Below, piece by piece: positions 34,701 through 43,570 of a stretch of 64,000 nt of DNA. This DNA is from Mesorhizobium loti (GTDB lineage: Bacteria; Pseudomonadota; Alphaproteobacteria; Rhizobiales; Rhizobiaceae). The DNA lies in assembly GCF_013170705.1 (NCBI RefSeq), contig NZ_CP033334.1, positions 1,550,001 to 1,614,000 of the forward strand, in the 5' to 3' direction. The notes beneath the pieces were generated by a model. That model was not told the DNA's origin. It made no database searches and worked only from the letters and a program-made list of their open reading frames with translations. Each line of letters opens with the position of its first letter. The first letter of the stretch is position 1. The translations under genes and the position numbers were made by a program.

Positions 34701-34861
34701 GCTTTTCCGAGCCCATGCCTGGACATCGCGCGACGGTAATCAGACAAGCCGGGAGCATAAACTTTTCGCGTCGGGATATTGTCATCGTCGACGTTGGCTC
34801 TAACATCCCCCTTAGCGAATCCGGCCTGGAATGCCGGCCTGGAGTGAGATGAGGGTTTGCG

Positions 34862-35230
34862 ATGAAATGCATCGCGGCAATGCTGATGATCGCCGGTGGG
34901 ATGCTCGCCGGGACGCTTCTCCCATCGCGGGCCACGACGCTCAACACAATGGATGATGTCGGGGCCGCGATCCAAGCGTGCTGGACGCCGCCGGCGGACG
35001 CGGGGAATTCCATCGTCACCCTGAGCTTCAGCTTCAAGCGCGACGGCTCGCTGATCGGTCCGCCACGGCCGACCGCCGCGAAGGTCGCCGGCGATGACAG
35101 GGCGCGGAAGGCGTTTATCGAAGCGGCTATTGCCGCCGTCAAGAATTGCACGCCTCTGACTTTTTCACCGGCTTTGGCGCAGGGCATTGGCGGCAACGTC
35201 TTCACGTTGCAGCTGACTTCTCCGAAGTAA
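34862..35230 (+). CDS. Periplasmic protein with TonB-C-like domain (122 aa)
   Basis: A signal peptide (MKCIAAMLMIAGGMLAGTLL, cleavage near SRA-TT) precedes a mature domain of about 98 residues. The pattern VTLSFSFKRDGSLIGPPRPT, then AIAAVKNCTPLTFSPALAQG and ending in VFTLQL resembles the C-terminal fold of TonB/TolA proteins that show a mixed sheet with one helix. No transmembrane anchor is present besides the signal. Two Cys (QACWTPP, VKNCTPL) could form a disulfide. Role unknown. Confidence 0.7.
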   Translation: MKCIAAMLMIAGGMLAGTLLPSRATTLNTMDDVGAAIQACWTPPADAGNSIVTLSFSFKRDGSLIGPPRPTAAKVAGDDRARKAFIEAAIAAVKNCTPLTFSPALAQGIGGNVFTLQLTSPK

Positions 35231-35383
35231 TAGCAGTTCCCGCCGACCTCAGCGGGAAGTGAGAGGTAGCGGGAAATGGCGCACCTGGATTCGTAACCCT
35301 CGTCAGTGCCGAGGAAATGCTTCAAAAATCAGATCGACTATCAGGGCTTCACCCCGCCACTCAGGTTCTTCCAAACCAACGGC

Positions 35384-35599
35384 TCAGTGGCTCAGGCGCC
35401 GTACCTTGGCATGCCGGGCCAAATCTGGTGTTTCGAAGACGTAGTCGCTCCAGGCCGATTCCGGAATTTGTCCAGCCAGATAGCATTCCAGCAACAGATT
35501 TTGCTCGGGATTGAGCGGTCGCGGCGCGCGCTCGTGATCCAGCCCGAGCGAATGGAAAAGGTTCCTTGTCAGTTCCGATACCGTGAAGTGGATCGACAT
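35384..35599 (-). CDS. Hypothetical protein (71 aa)
   Basis: The ATG at 35599 (MSIHFTVSELTRNLFHSLGL) has a strong AAGGAG ribosome site. The sequence continues with NPEQNLLLECYLAGQIPESA and ends WSDYVFETPDLARHAKVRRL. No signal or membrane segment. It is a small soluble protein of unknown function; the residue spacing suggests helical bundles. The reading frame is open 18 codons further upstream but without supporting ribosome site. Confidence 0.6.
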   Translation of the reverse strand: MSIHFTVSELTRNLFHSLGLDHERAPRPLNPEQNLLLECYLAGQIPESAWSDYVFETPDLARHAKVRRLSH

Positions 35600-35908
35600 C
35601 CGCGTTCTCCTTTGGCCATCAACGCCGCAGTCAGGCAAAGGTTTCAGCCCCATGCACCGGTAACGCCGGATTGATCGTTCGCCGGCAGGTCACGACAGCC
35701 GCCGGTCTGGTCGCATTGTCTTCCGGTTCGTCTCAATCTTGAAATAAAAAAGTAATACCGAATTTACAGGAGCCCTTCTACCACAATAGATAAAAGTCTA
35801 TTTGGAACGGAAAGTCATTCATATTAGGTGTAGCTCATTTAGTTGAAGATTACTCAAGTAGAAATAGTGCCTTCCCACGTCGTCAGCAACAGGGACAGTG
35901 TCGTCGCG

Positions 35909-36823
35909 ATGATCCGTTTCTGGCTTCTCATGATGGTCGCGCTGGTGACGGTGGCCGCCTTTGCACTCGGCACGACGTCTTCCCATGCGGATAGTTGCAG
36001 CGCGATCAGAAGCCAGTTGCTTTCCGGGGGCCGCGGCGGGGGCGTGAGCCCCGAACTGGCGCAACTGCGCCGCCAGCTTGCGGCGATCCAGGGCCTGGAG
36101 AGGCAGCGCAGGTGCACGGCGCAAAGTGCCACGGGCGGCTTCTTCAACGCTTGCGCCGACCTTGCCAGAAACCGGACAGAGGTGCAGCGCCAGATGGCTG
36201 CCGCGTCCAATTCCGGCCGCGACATATCGGGCCTGCAGGCTCGGTTCGCGGCGCTCGGCTGCACGTCCGGGGCGAAGGAGCAGCGCTCGGCACCGAAGAC
36301 CCAATCCGCAACGGGTGGAGCAACCTATGCCGGCAATGCGATGCTGTTTTGCGTGCGGCTGTCGGACGGATATTTCTTCCCGGCGCCAAAGTCACAATTC
36401 GCCGGCAGCGGCGATCTCAAGGGAATGGCCGATCAGTGCCGTTATATCTGCGATGACCCGGCCGTCGATCTCTACACGTTGAGCGATGCCAGTCTGGAAA
36501 CCGAAAAGATGGTCGCGCTCGATACGCGCAAGCCCTACACCGAACTGCCATCGGCTTTCCGCTATCGGGACGATGCAAATTTCAAGGCCTGTGACGTCAA
36601 ACGTTATTATCAGCGGGTTGCCGAACTCAGGGCAAGGACGGTGACGCCGACAGACATGTCCAATGCCATCATTCCCCTGCCTCAGCCGAAGCCGGACCTA
36701 GGCAGCGTCGCGGCAATCCCGCAATCCGGCGCCGAAGCCCCGGGTGTTGTCCAATTGCAGTCGATCGAGGCCGGCAAGCGGACGGTGCGCGTGGTCGGCC
36801 CGGCCTTTTTCCCGGCGGAATAA
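35909..36823 (+). CDS. DUF2865 domain-containing exported protein
   Basis: A 304-residue protein. A signal sequence (MIRFWLLMMVALVTVAAFAL, then GTTSSHADS) is followed by a helical Cys-containing part (LGCTSG) and the DUF2865 core: NAMLFCVRLSDGYFFPAPKS, CRYICDDPAVDLYTL, METEKMVALDTRKPYTELPS-like sequence and FKACDVKRYYQRVAEL. The cysteines in the core probably pair in the periplasm. DUF2865 is found in Rhizobiales and its function is unknown. The ATG at 35909 was chosen over an upstream TTG because it directly opens the signal peptide. Confidence 0.82.
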   Translation: MIRFWLLMMVALVTVAAFALGTTSSHADSCSAIRSQLLSGGRGGGVSPELAQLRRQLAAIQGLERQRRCTAQSATGGFFNACADLARNRTEVQRQMAAASNSGRDISGLQARFAALGCTSGAKEQRSAPKTQSATGGATYAGNAMLFCVRLSDGYFFPAPKSQFAGSGDLKGMADQCRYICDDPAVDLYTLSDASLETEKMVALDTRKPYTELPSAFRYRDDANFKACDVKRYYQRVAELRARTVTPTDMSNAIIPLPQPKPDLGSVAAIPQSGAEAPGVVQLQSIEAGKRTVRVVGPAFFPAE

Positions 36824-36888
36824 ACCGCGTCCTTCATCCCGTTTCGCGGATACAGATTGCAGCGGGTTGTCGGTGCGGCAGCAAAGCT

Positions 36889-36914
36889 GGAACGGAAGGG
36901 GCGCTCACGGCGTT
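36889..36914 (+). promoter_or_regulatory. EcfG-type promoter (17-base spacer) before the 36943 gene
   Basis: GGAAC (36889-36893), 17 bases, CGTT (36911-36914), 29 bases before the ATG of a small protein gene. The 17-base spacer is within the range accepted for this sigma factor. Confidence 0.55.
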
Positions 36915-36942
36915 TTGATCGACATCAGCCAGGAGAGACGCC

Positions 36943-37179
36943 ATGGCCACGTTCCGGGAAATGCGGGTGCAGGAAATCGTCGAGGACGAATCCCTGTCCA
37001 CCGAACAGAAGATCGCCGAGTTGCGTGAGATCGAATCCGAGGCCCGTGGGCTGCAACGGGCAGCTTCGGAGAGCTCGATGGGTGATGATGACGGTTGGCA
37101 GGACGATTTGCGCCAGGTTCGGTTCGCGCTCGACAAGCTCGGCGCAAAGGAGCCGAAGAAGGGCGCGGCATCGCTGTAG
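36943..37179 (+). CDS. Small acidic helical protein (78 aa)
   Basis: The sequence begins MATFREMRVQEIVEDESLST and continues EQKIAELREIESEARGLQRA with charged heptads, then DDDGWQDDLRQVRFALDKLG. It is soluble and likely helical, without recognised domain. GGAGAG precedes the ATG. The upstream EcfG-type promoter suggests a stress-induced gene. Similar short proteins occur beside general-stress genes in rhizobia, but the function is unknown. Confidence 0.65.
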   Translation: MATFREMRVQEIVEDESLSTEQKIAELREIESEARGLQRAASESSMGDDDGWQDDLRQVRFALDKLGAKEPKKGAASL

Positions 37180-37214
37180 GGCCTGTCCGCGACTTCGGTT
37201 TGTACTTCCAGGGA

Positions 37215-37568
37215 TCAGTCGCAGACCATGCGGACTCGCTGACCAGGTGCGCTTACGTTCCTGCACGCCAGTTGTTTTTCCGGCTCCGACGACGCGGGCG
37301 ACGGCGGTGAAAGCCTCGTCTGGTGTCGTCTCCGTACGGCAGGTTTCGAAATCCTGCGTTCGGAAAATTGACCGGGGGGCTGCGGCGGCACCGGAAAGGC
37401 GCCATTGTCGACCTGCGGCGCGTAATCGACATTGGGGGGCGGCCGTTCCCAGAAGCGCCTGGCGTCGAGCGGCCGCGGGATGATGACCGTGCCGTCATAG
37501 CTGCGCGAACAGCCACTGCCGAGAAGCAGTGTCACGCCCAGCAAGAAAGGCCCTATCCGTGCGTACAT
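37215..37568 (-). CDS. Putative lipoprotein (117 aa)
   Basis: The N-terminus MYARIGPFLLGVTLLLGSGC carries a lipobox-like LGSGC with Cys near residue 20, then SRSYDGTVIIPRPLDARRFW. A proline-rich middle (FPVPPQPPGQF) and a basic tail follow. The start at 37568 is preferred; the frame opens three codons earlier at 37577. No family recognised. It is divergent from the large hybrid kinase gene. Confidence 0.6.
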   Translation of the reverse strand: MYARIGPFLLGVTLLLGSGCSRSYDGTVIIPRPLDARRFWERPPPNVDYAPQVDNGAFPVPPQPPGQFSERRISKPAVRRRHQTRLSPPSPASSEPEKQLACRNVSAPGQRVRMVCD

Positions 37569-37751
37569 TAGCAACACCCCTGTATGAGCTTATAACGCGG
37601 CCTTGGTCCGCACGACAACCGGGCGGAATAACGCAGGCGGAGCGTGCCGGTCGTGCCGTTAAGGTTAGCGGATCGTTAATGCTTCTCGGGCACATTCCGC
37701 CGACGAACCGCGGAGGGAGGGTTCGACCTTGATTTTCGGGGTGGGGACAGC

Positions 37752-40700
37752 ATGGCGGAAGCGGACGAAGCAATCGGTGCGCGCGGCAAGCGTGGGTCCG
37801 GCAAGGCGGTGCATCGCGATGACGCGCCAGCGTGCGCGGACATGGATTCGGCCGACGCGCTTCGCCAACTGGTCGAGGCAGGCTCGGACTGGATCTGGGA
37901 AACCGACGCCGAGCTGCGATTCTCCTGGCTTTCACCCACCTATCAGGCGGCCACCGGCATCGATCCGGCTGATGTGCTCGGCCGGTTCCGCTTCGATTTC
38001 CTGAACCAGGTCCTGAAAGGCAAGCGCAGCGCGGCGGCGCATCTGGAGGATCTGGAGGCACACCGGCCTTTCCGCGACTTCGTCTATGAACTGAAGGGCG
38101 GCCGCGCCGGCTGTCGCTGGGTGCTGACTTCAGGCTTCCCACGGTTCGACAGCGAAGGAAAATTTGCCGGCTATCGCGGCATAGGCCGCAATGTGACCGC
38201 ACTGGCCAGCGCTTTCGAAGACATCGCGTTCGAAGACATGGAGCCGAGGCAGGAACCGCCGGTCGGCGGCGACACCGCCGGGCACCTTGCCGATCTCGAG
38301 CGGACGATGGACGCCATGCGCATGGGGATCGTGCTTCTCGACGCGAAGCTCGACACGCTGATCATCAACAAGGCCTATCGTGACATCTCCAAAATGTCGG
38401 AAGGCGATGTGGCCGTCGGCGCACCCTTCAGCCTGTTGATGGAGATCAATCGGCGCAATGGTATTTATGGCGACATCGCCCAGCCGGATTGGGAGCGCTA
38501 TCTCGCCAGCCGGCTGGATGAGATCCGTGCCGGCAGCGTTTCGGCACGCCAGTTCCGCCATGCCGACGGCAAGACGATGCTGTTTTCCATCACCGCCTTG
38601 TCGGGTGGCAAGCGACTGCTGACCTATTACGACGTCACCGAGCTGAAGCTGCGCGACGCCGAGCTCGCCGATGCTCTGGAAAAGGCGCGGCTCGCGGAGG
38701 CGGTGATCAACGCCGTCGAGGATCCGATTTTCGTCAAGGACGATCATCTCCGGTTCGTCTTCGTCAACGAGGCGTTCGCGAACCTGTTCGGCCAGACGCC
38801 GCAAGCCATGCTTGGCAGACCGGGTGGCGATTTCCTCGGGCCGACCCAGGCCGCGCTCTTCGAACGCAGCGAACGGGAAGTCCTGTCGACGGGACAAATC
38901 TACGAAGTCGAAGAGAATTTCGACGACGAAGGCGCCGCTCGTTCGCGCATTGTCAGGAAAAACCGCGTCCGCATGGCAAGCGGCCGTGACTATGTCGCCG
39001 GCTTCCTCTTCGACATTTCCGACATGAAGCGGCGCGAGATCGAGGCGCAAGATGCGCGCAAGCATCTCGCCAGCGTGCTGGAATCGCTGCCGGCGGGCGT
39101 GATCATCTACGATCGCGACGACAAGTTCGTCTTCGCCAACCACAAGCTGCAGGATACGCTGCCGGCGCTGAAACCTTTCTGGCAGCCCGGCCGGAATTTT
39201 CGCGAGGCGTTGGAATTCGGCCACTCAGTCGGCTATTTCCGCTCGAGCGGCGATAGCGGGATCGACAGGCTTTACGAACCCGATCCCGAACGCTGGCTCG
39301 ACAGCATATTGGCGCGCTATCGGCTGCCAAATTCTTCCTACGAGCGCCTCAATGCCGATGGACGCTGGTATCAGGTCTACGACATGCGCACCGATGACGG
39401 CACGTTCATCGGCGTGCGCGTCGACATCACCGATATCAAGAGCCGCGAAGCGGCCTTGCGCGACTCAATGCGCCAGATCGACCTGTTCCGGCACGTCATG
39501 GATGAGTTGCCGGTGGCCGCCTTCATCAAGGCGCAGGACCTGAGCATCGAATTCGTCAACAAGGCCTGGTGCGCGATCACGGGCCTCGCCAAGGAAGATG
39601 TCATCGGCCGGACCGACCGCCAGCTGTTTGGCGCCGCGGAAGCGGAAGGCTACAGCCATGACGACACCGATGTCGTGGCGACCGGCGCCGTGCGCGAGGT
39701 CGAGGAACCCGTCACCCATCGCGACGGCACGGTGCGGCAATTGATGACGCGCAAGAGCCGCCTGGTGGCGACGGACGGATCGGTGCATCTGGTCGGCTCC
39801 AGCACCGACATCACCGACGTCAAGGCGCGCGAGCGGGCTCTGGAAGAGAGCATGCGCGAAAACGAGGTGTTCCGCAGCCTGATCGACAATGTGCCGGTGT
39901 CGATCTACGCCAAGCGCTCCGACCTCAGGCAGTTCTATGTCAACAAGGGCTGGTGCGACCTCACCGGCTTCAGCAAGCAAGAGGCGATCGGCAAGACCGA
40001 TGTCGAGATCTTCGGCCCTGATGGCGAGGCCTTCGTGGCCGGCGATCTGGCCGTGCTGCGCACCGGCGAAACCCAGGAGATCGAGGAGAGCGTGACGCTC
40101 CCCGACGGCAGCGTGCGCCACCAGTTCGCGCGCAAGGGCGCGATGATCGCGTCGGACGGTTCGCTCTACTTGATCGGATCGACCACCGACATCACGGAGC
40201 TGAAGATGCGCGAGGCGGAGCTCAGCGAGGCGCGCCAGCGCGCCGTGCTCGCCGACCGCGCCAAGTCGGAATTCCTCGCCAATATGAGCCATGAAATCCG
40301 CACACCGATGAACGGTGTGCTGGGCATGGCGGAACTGCTGGCCAAGTCCAATCTCGATCCGAAGCAGAAGACGTTCACCGACATCATCGTCAAGTCGGGC
40401 AACGCGCTCTTGACCATCATCAACGACATCCTGGATTTCTCCAAGATCGATGCCGGCCAGATGGTGCTCGATCCGGCGCCCTTCAACCTCGCCGAGGCGA
40501 TAGAGGATGTGGCGACGCTGGTGTCGACGCGTGCCAAGGAAAAGGACCTCGAGCTCATCGTGCGCGTCGAGCCAGGGCTCGAAAACCTGTTTATCGGCGA
40601 CGTTGGCCGCATCAGGCAGATCGTCACCAACCTGCTCGGCAACGCGGTGAAATTCACCGATGAAGGCCATGTGCTGGTCGACGTGACCGGCGAGAGGGTC

Positions 40701-41915
40701 CCGACCGGAACCAGGCTGACGATCTCGGTCACCGACACCGGGATCGGCATCCCCGAGGAAAAACTGAAGCTGGTCTTCGAAAAATTCAGCCAGGTCGACA
40801 CCTCCTCGACGAGGCGGCACGAGGGCACCGGGCTTGGCCTTGCCATCACCTCACGGCTGGTCGAACTGATGGGCGGCGAGATCGGCGTCGAGAGCGCCGA
40901 GGGCAAGGGCTCGACCTTCTGGTTCACCGTGACGCTGCCCAGGGCCGGACAGCAGAACGGGCAGCGCATAATGCCGGTGGACGTGACGGGCGCACGGGTG
41001 CTGATCGTTGACGACAATGCCGTCAACCGGGCCATCCTGACCGAGCAGATGGTCTCGTGGACATTCGATTCCTGCGCGGCCGAAAGCGGCGCCGAGGGCC
41101 TCAAGGTGCTGATCGCGGCCGCCGCCTACGGCGTGCCCGTGGACTGCGTCGTGCTCGACTACCAGATGCCTGGGATGAGCGGCGCCGAAATGGCGCGCAT
41201 CGTGCGCAACACCGAAGGTCTCGCCGACACGCCGATCATCATGCTGACCTCGGTCGACCAGTCGCTCGCCAACACCAGCTACCGCGATCTCGGCATCGAC
41301 GCCCAGCTGATCAAGCCGGCGCGTTCCTCGGTGCTCCTGGAGACACTGGTCGCGACCATACAGCGCCATCGCCACGCCACGGATGGCCACGCCGCCCAGC
41401 CGCTCGCGGGCGAGGGGCCTGACGCTTCTCCGCCGCTGGCATTGTCCGAACAACGTGCGCAATTGCAGCCGCCACCGATTCGCCCCAGGCCGCCTGCCAC
41501 AGGTGGTGGCGGACACAGGCTGGACATCCTCGTGGCCGAGGACAACGAGGTGAACCAGATGGTCTTCACCCAGATCCTTGGCGAAACCGGCTATGGTTTC
41601 GAGATCGTCGGCAATGGCCGCAAGGCGCTCGACGCCTTCGGCAAGCTCAATCCGTGCATGATCCTGATGGACGTCTCGATGCCGGAGATGAGCGGGCTCG
41701 AGGCGACCGCCGCGATCCGCCGGCTGGAGCACGAAACCGGCACGCATGTCCCGATCGTCGGTGTCACCGCGCATGCGCTCAAGGGCGATCGCGAGCGGTG
41801 CCTGGAGGCCGGAATGGACGACTATCTGCCCAAGCCGATCAGCCCCAGGGCCCTGCTGGAGAAGGTCGAGCGCTGGATCGGCGCCGGCCGCCAGGTCCAG
41901 CGCAGCGCGGGATAG
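37752..41915 (+). CDS. Hybrid sensor histidine kinase with six PAS-like domains and two receiver domains
   Basis: A 1387-residue soluble kinase. Six PAS-like units precede the kinase: about residues 35-150 (SDWIWETDAELRFSWLSPTY), 180-300 (RMGIVLLDAKLDTLIINKAY), 310-430 (NAVEDPIFVKDDHLRFVFVN), 440-570 (LPAGVIIYDRDDKFVFANHK), 575-700 (ELPVAAFIKAQDLSIEFVNK) and 700-820 (NVPVSIYAKRSDLRQFYVNK). HisKA has phospho-acceptor His847 (MSHEIRTPMNGV); HATPase_c shows NLLGNAVKFTDEG, DTGIGIPEEKL and GTGLGLAI. Two receivers follow with Asp1136 and Asp1307. No membrane helix is seen. It lies 532 bases before pstS, same strand. Signal and target are unknown. Confidence 0.9.
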   Translation: MAEADEAIGARGKRGSGKAVHRDDAPACADMDSADALRQLVEAGSDWIWETDAELRFSWLSPTYQAATGIDPADVLGRFRFDFLNQVLKGKRSAAAHLEDLEAHRPFRDFVYELKGGRAGCRWVLTSGFPRFDSEGKFAGYRGIGRNVTALASAFEDIAFEDMEPRQEPPVGGDTAGHLADLERTMDAMRMGIVLLDAKLDTLIINKAYRDISKMSEGDVAVGAPFSLLMEINRRNGIYGDIAQPDWERYLASRLDEIRAGSVSARQFRHADGKTMLFSITALSGGKRLLTYYDVTELKLRDAELADALEKARLAEAVINAVEDPIFVKDDHLRFVFVNEAFANLFGQTPQAMLGRPGGDFLGPTQAALFERSEREVLSTGQIYEVEENFDDEGAARSRIVRKNRVRMASGRDYVAGFLFDISDMKRREIEAQDARKHLASVLESLPAGVIIYDRDDKFVFANHKLQDTLPALKPFWQPGRNFREALEFGHSVGYFRSSGDSGIDRLYEPDPERWLDSILARYRLPNSSYERLNADGRWYQVYDMRTDDGTFIGVRVDITDIKSREAALRDSMRQIDLFRHVMDELPVAAFIKAQDLSIEFVNKAWCAITGLAKEDVIGRTDRQLFGAAEAEGYSHDDTDVVATGAVREVEEPVTHRDGTVRQLMTRKSRLVATDGSVHLVGSSTDITDVKARERALEESMRENEVFRSLIDNVPVSIYAKRSDLRQFYVNKGWCDLTGFSKQEAIGKTDVEIFGPDGEAFVAGDLAVLRTGETQEIEESVTLPDGSVRHQFARKGAMIASDGSLYLIGSTTDITELKMREAELSEARQRAVLADRAKSEFLANMSHEIRTPMNGVLGMAELLAKSNLDPKQKTFTDIIVKSGNALLTIINDILDFSKIDAGQMVLDPAPFNLAEAIEDVATLVSTRAKEKDLELIVRVEPGLENLFIGDVGRIRQIVTNLLGNAVKFTDEGHVLVDVTGERVPTGTRLTISVTDTGIGIPEEKLKLVFEKFSQVDTSSTRRHEGTGLGLAITSRLVELMGGEIGVESAEGKGSTFWFTVTLPRAGQQNGQRIMPVDVTGARVLIVDDNAVNRAILTEQMVSWTFDSCAAESGAEGLKVLIAAAAYGVPVDCVVLDYQMPGMSGAEMARIVRNTEGLADTPIIMLTSVDQSLANTSYRDLGIDAQLIKPARSSVLLETLVATIQRHRHATDGHAAQPLAGEGPDASPPLALSEQRAQLQPPPIRPRPPATGGGGHRLDILVAEDNEVNQMVFTQILGETGYGFEIVGNGRKALDAFGKLNPCMILMDVSMPEMSGLEATAAIRRLEHETGTHVPIVGVTAHALKGDRERCLEAGMDDYLPKPISPRALLEKVERWIGAGRQVQRSAG

Positions 41916-42340
41916 CATCGCGTTGCCTGGTGCCAGGGATGTGAGAGGCAAGCCAAGGGAATCAATCGTGGATTTGCTGCCATGCCCGCGTGCAATGACT
42001 ATGGTGCGATCGCACCATATCAAAGTCGGCACCCAGCCGAGACAATAGCAAAATCGAATTCCGCCCTTGCAGTTACGGGCGGGAGCAGCGACCGCCGGCA
42101 AAGAAGCAGCGTCAACCTACCCCAACGGACCTGTTTTTGGCGATGGCCCGGCCACGACACGCTCTGGCCTTGAGCAACGCACTCCCGCCCGGATTTTCTT
42201 CCCTTGATAAAGCCCCGTCGAATCCGGCGGCGGCTCCGGCTCGCGGGCGGCCCAAGCCCCTGATTCCGAGAGCAAACTCGGATCGGGCCGCGACCGCCCG
42301 ATGCCACCGCCCTTGCCAGTGCTTGTGACGCGTTACCGGG
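41916..42340. other. Intergenic stretch between the hybrid kinase and the Pho box
   Basis: No credible gene is found in these 425 bases. A hairpin-like GATTCCGAG-AGCAAA-CTCGGATC sequence occurs near 42261-42285. The end of the stretch leads directly into the Pho-box promoter of pstS. Confidence 0.5.
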
Positions 42341-42369
42341 CTGACACGAAACTGTCATGCGACTGTTAT
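42341..42369 (+). promoter_or_regulatory. Pho box: three 7-bp PhoB half-sites in tandem
   Basis: CTGACAC (42341), CTGTCAT (42352) and CTGTTAT (42363) occur at 11-base intervals, each separated by four bases. Two adjoining half-sites make a PhoB site, so this reads as one full box plus an overlapping third repeat. It lies about 80 bases before the pstS ATG and should activate the pst operon under phosphate limitation. Confidence 0.85.
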
Positions 42370-42447
42370 AATCGAAGGCTATTGGCCTCAGCGGGCGCCG
42401 GTTAGGAATGGCGCCGAGAGACCATCTTCCGAACAGGAGCAGGCCAC

Positions 42448-43503
42448 ATGAGACATTTCATCCGCTCGGCGGCCGTTGCGATTGCAATGGCTACGGCGTC
42501 TACCTTCACCCTTTCCGCGGCAATGGCAGCTGACCTTTCCGGCGCCGGCTCGACATTCATCTACCCGGTGTTCGCCAAGTGGGCCGACACCTACAAGAAG
42601 GACACCGGCATCGGCCTCAACTACCAGTCGATCGGTTCAGGCGGCGGCATCAAGCAGGTCATCGCCAAGACCGTGACCTTCGGCGCCACCGACAAGCCGA
42701 TGTCCGACGCCGACCTGGAAAAGAACGGCCTCGTGCAGTTCCCGATGGTGATGGGCGGCATCGTGCCGATCGTCAACCTCACCGGCGTCAAGCCGGGCGA
42801 ACTCGTCCTCGACGGCAAGACGCTGGCCCAGATCTATCTCGGCGCCATCACCACCTGGGACGACGCCGCGATCAAGGCTCTGAACCCCACCCTCACCTTG
42901 CCGTCGACCGCCATCGCCGTCGTGCATCGTTCGGACGGTTCGGGCACCACCTTCAACTTCACCGACTATCTGGTGAAGCTCTCGCCCGACTGGAAGGACA
43001 AGGTTGGTTCGGACACCGCCGTCGAATGGCCGACGGGTGTCGGCGCCAAGGGCAGCGAAGGCGTTGCCAACACCGTCAAGCAGACGGATGGCGGCATCGG
43101 TTACGTCGAATACGCCTACGCCAAGCAGAACAACCTGTCCTACTCCAAGCTGGTGAACGCTGCCGGCAAGGTTGTCGAGCCGTCGCTCGAATCCTTCGGC
43201 GCCGCCGCTTCGAATGCCGACTTCAAGACTGCCAAGAACTTCAACGTCATCATCACCAACGAGCCCGGCGACACCACCTGGCCGATCGCCGCCTCCACCT
43301 GGGTTCTGATCCACAAGGCCCCGGACGATGCCGCCGCCACCGGCGAAGCCCTGAAGTTCTTTGCCTGGGCCTACAAGGACGGCAAGGAAACCGCCAAGGC
43401 GCTCGACTATGTCTCGATCCCCGACAGCGTCGTCGATCTGATCAAGGCTTCGTGGAAGGCCGACATCCAGGCCGGCGGCAAGCCCGTCTACGCCGGCGAG
43501 TAA
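42448..43503 (+). CDS. pstS: Phosphate ABC transporter substrate-binding protein PstS
   Basis: A 351-residue periplasmic phosphate-binding protein. The signal peptide [20 protein letters not shown] ends near AMA-AD. Ligand-binding motifs are clear: [40 protein letters not shown] and [17 protein letters not shown] with the conserved Ser/Thr/Asp contacts. [20 protein letters not shown] completes the second lobe. It heads the pst operon directly after the Pho box, and a strong hairpin follows its stop codon, which should raise pstS mRNA over that of the membrane subunits. Confidence 0.96.
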   Translation: MRHFIRSAAVAIAMATASTFTLSAAMAADLSGAGSTFIYPVFAKWADTYKKDTGIGLNYQSIGSGGGIKQVIAKTVTFGATDKPMSDADLEKNGLVQFPMVMGGIVPIVNLTGVKPGELVLDGKTLAQIYLGAITTWDDAAIKALNPTLTLPSTAIAVVHRSDGSGTTFNFTDYLVKLSPDWKDKVGSDTAVEWPTGVGAKGSEGVANTVKQTDGGIGYVEYAYAKQNNLSYSKLVNAAGKVVEPSLESFGAAASNADFKTAKNFNVIITNEPGDTTWPIAASTWVLIHKAPDDAAATGEALKFFAWAYKDGKETAKALDYVSIPDSVVDLIKASWKADIQAGGKPVYAGE

Positions 43504-43511
43504 CATCTTCC

Positions 43512-43541
43512 AAAGGAGCGCCGCGACCGTGGCGCTCCTTT
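43512..43541 (+). terminator. Strong hairpin between pstS and pstC (attenuator or mRNA-stabilising stem)
   Basis: The 11-bp stem AAAGGAGCGCC/GGCGCTCCTTT is followed by TCCCTTC, a partial T-run. It lies 8 bases after the pstS stop. Such stems in pst operons favour high pstS levels. Confidence 0.75.
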
Positions 43542-43570
43542 CCCTTCAATCCGAAAGAGCCGAGCTTGAC

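Noticed and set aside
41916..42340. Possible regulatory RNA between the kinase and pstS
   Set aside because: Only a weak hairpin near 42261-42285 and no promoter or terminator that would define an RNA gene.
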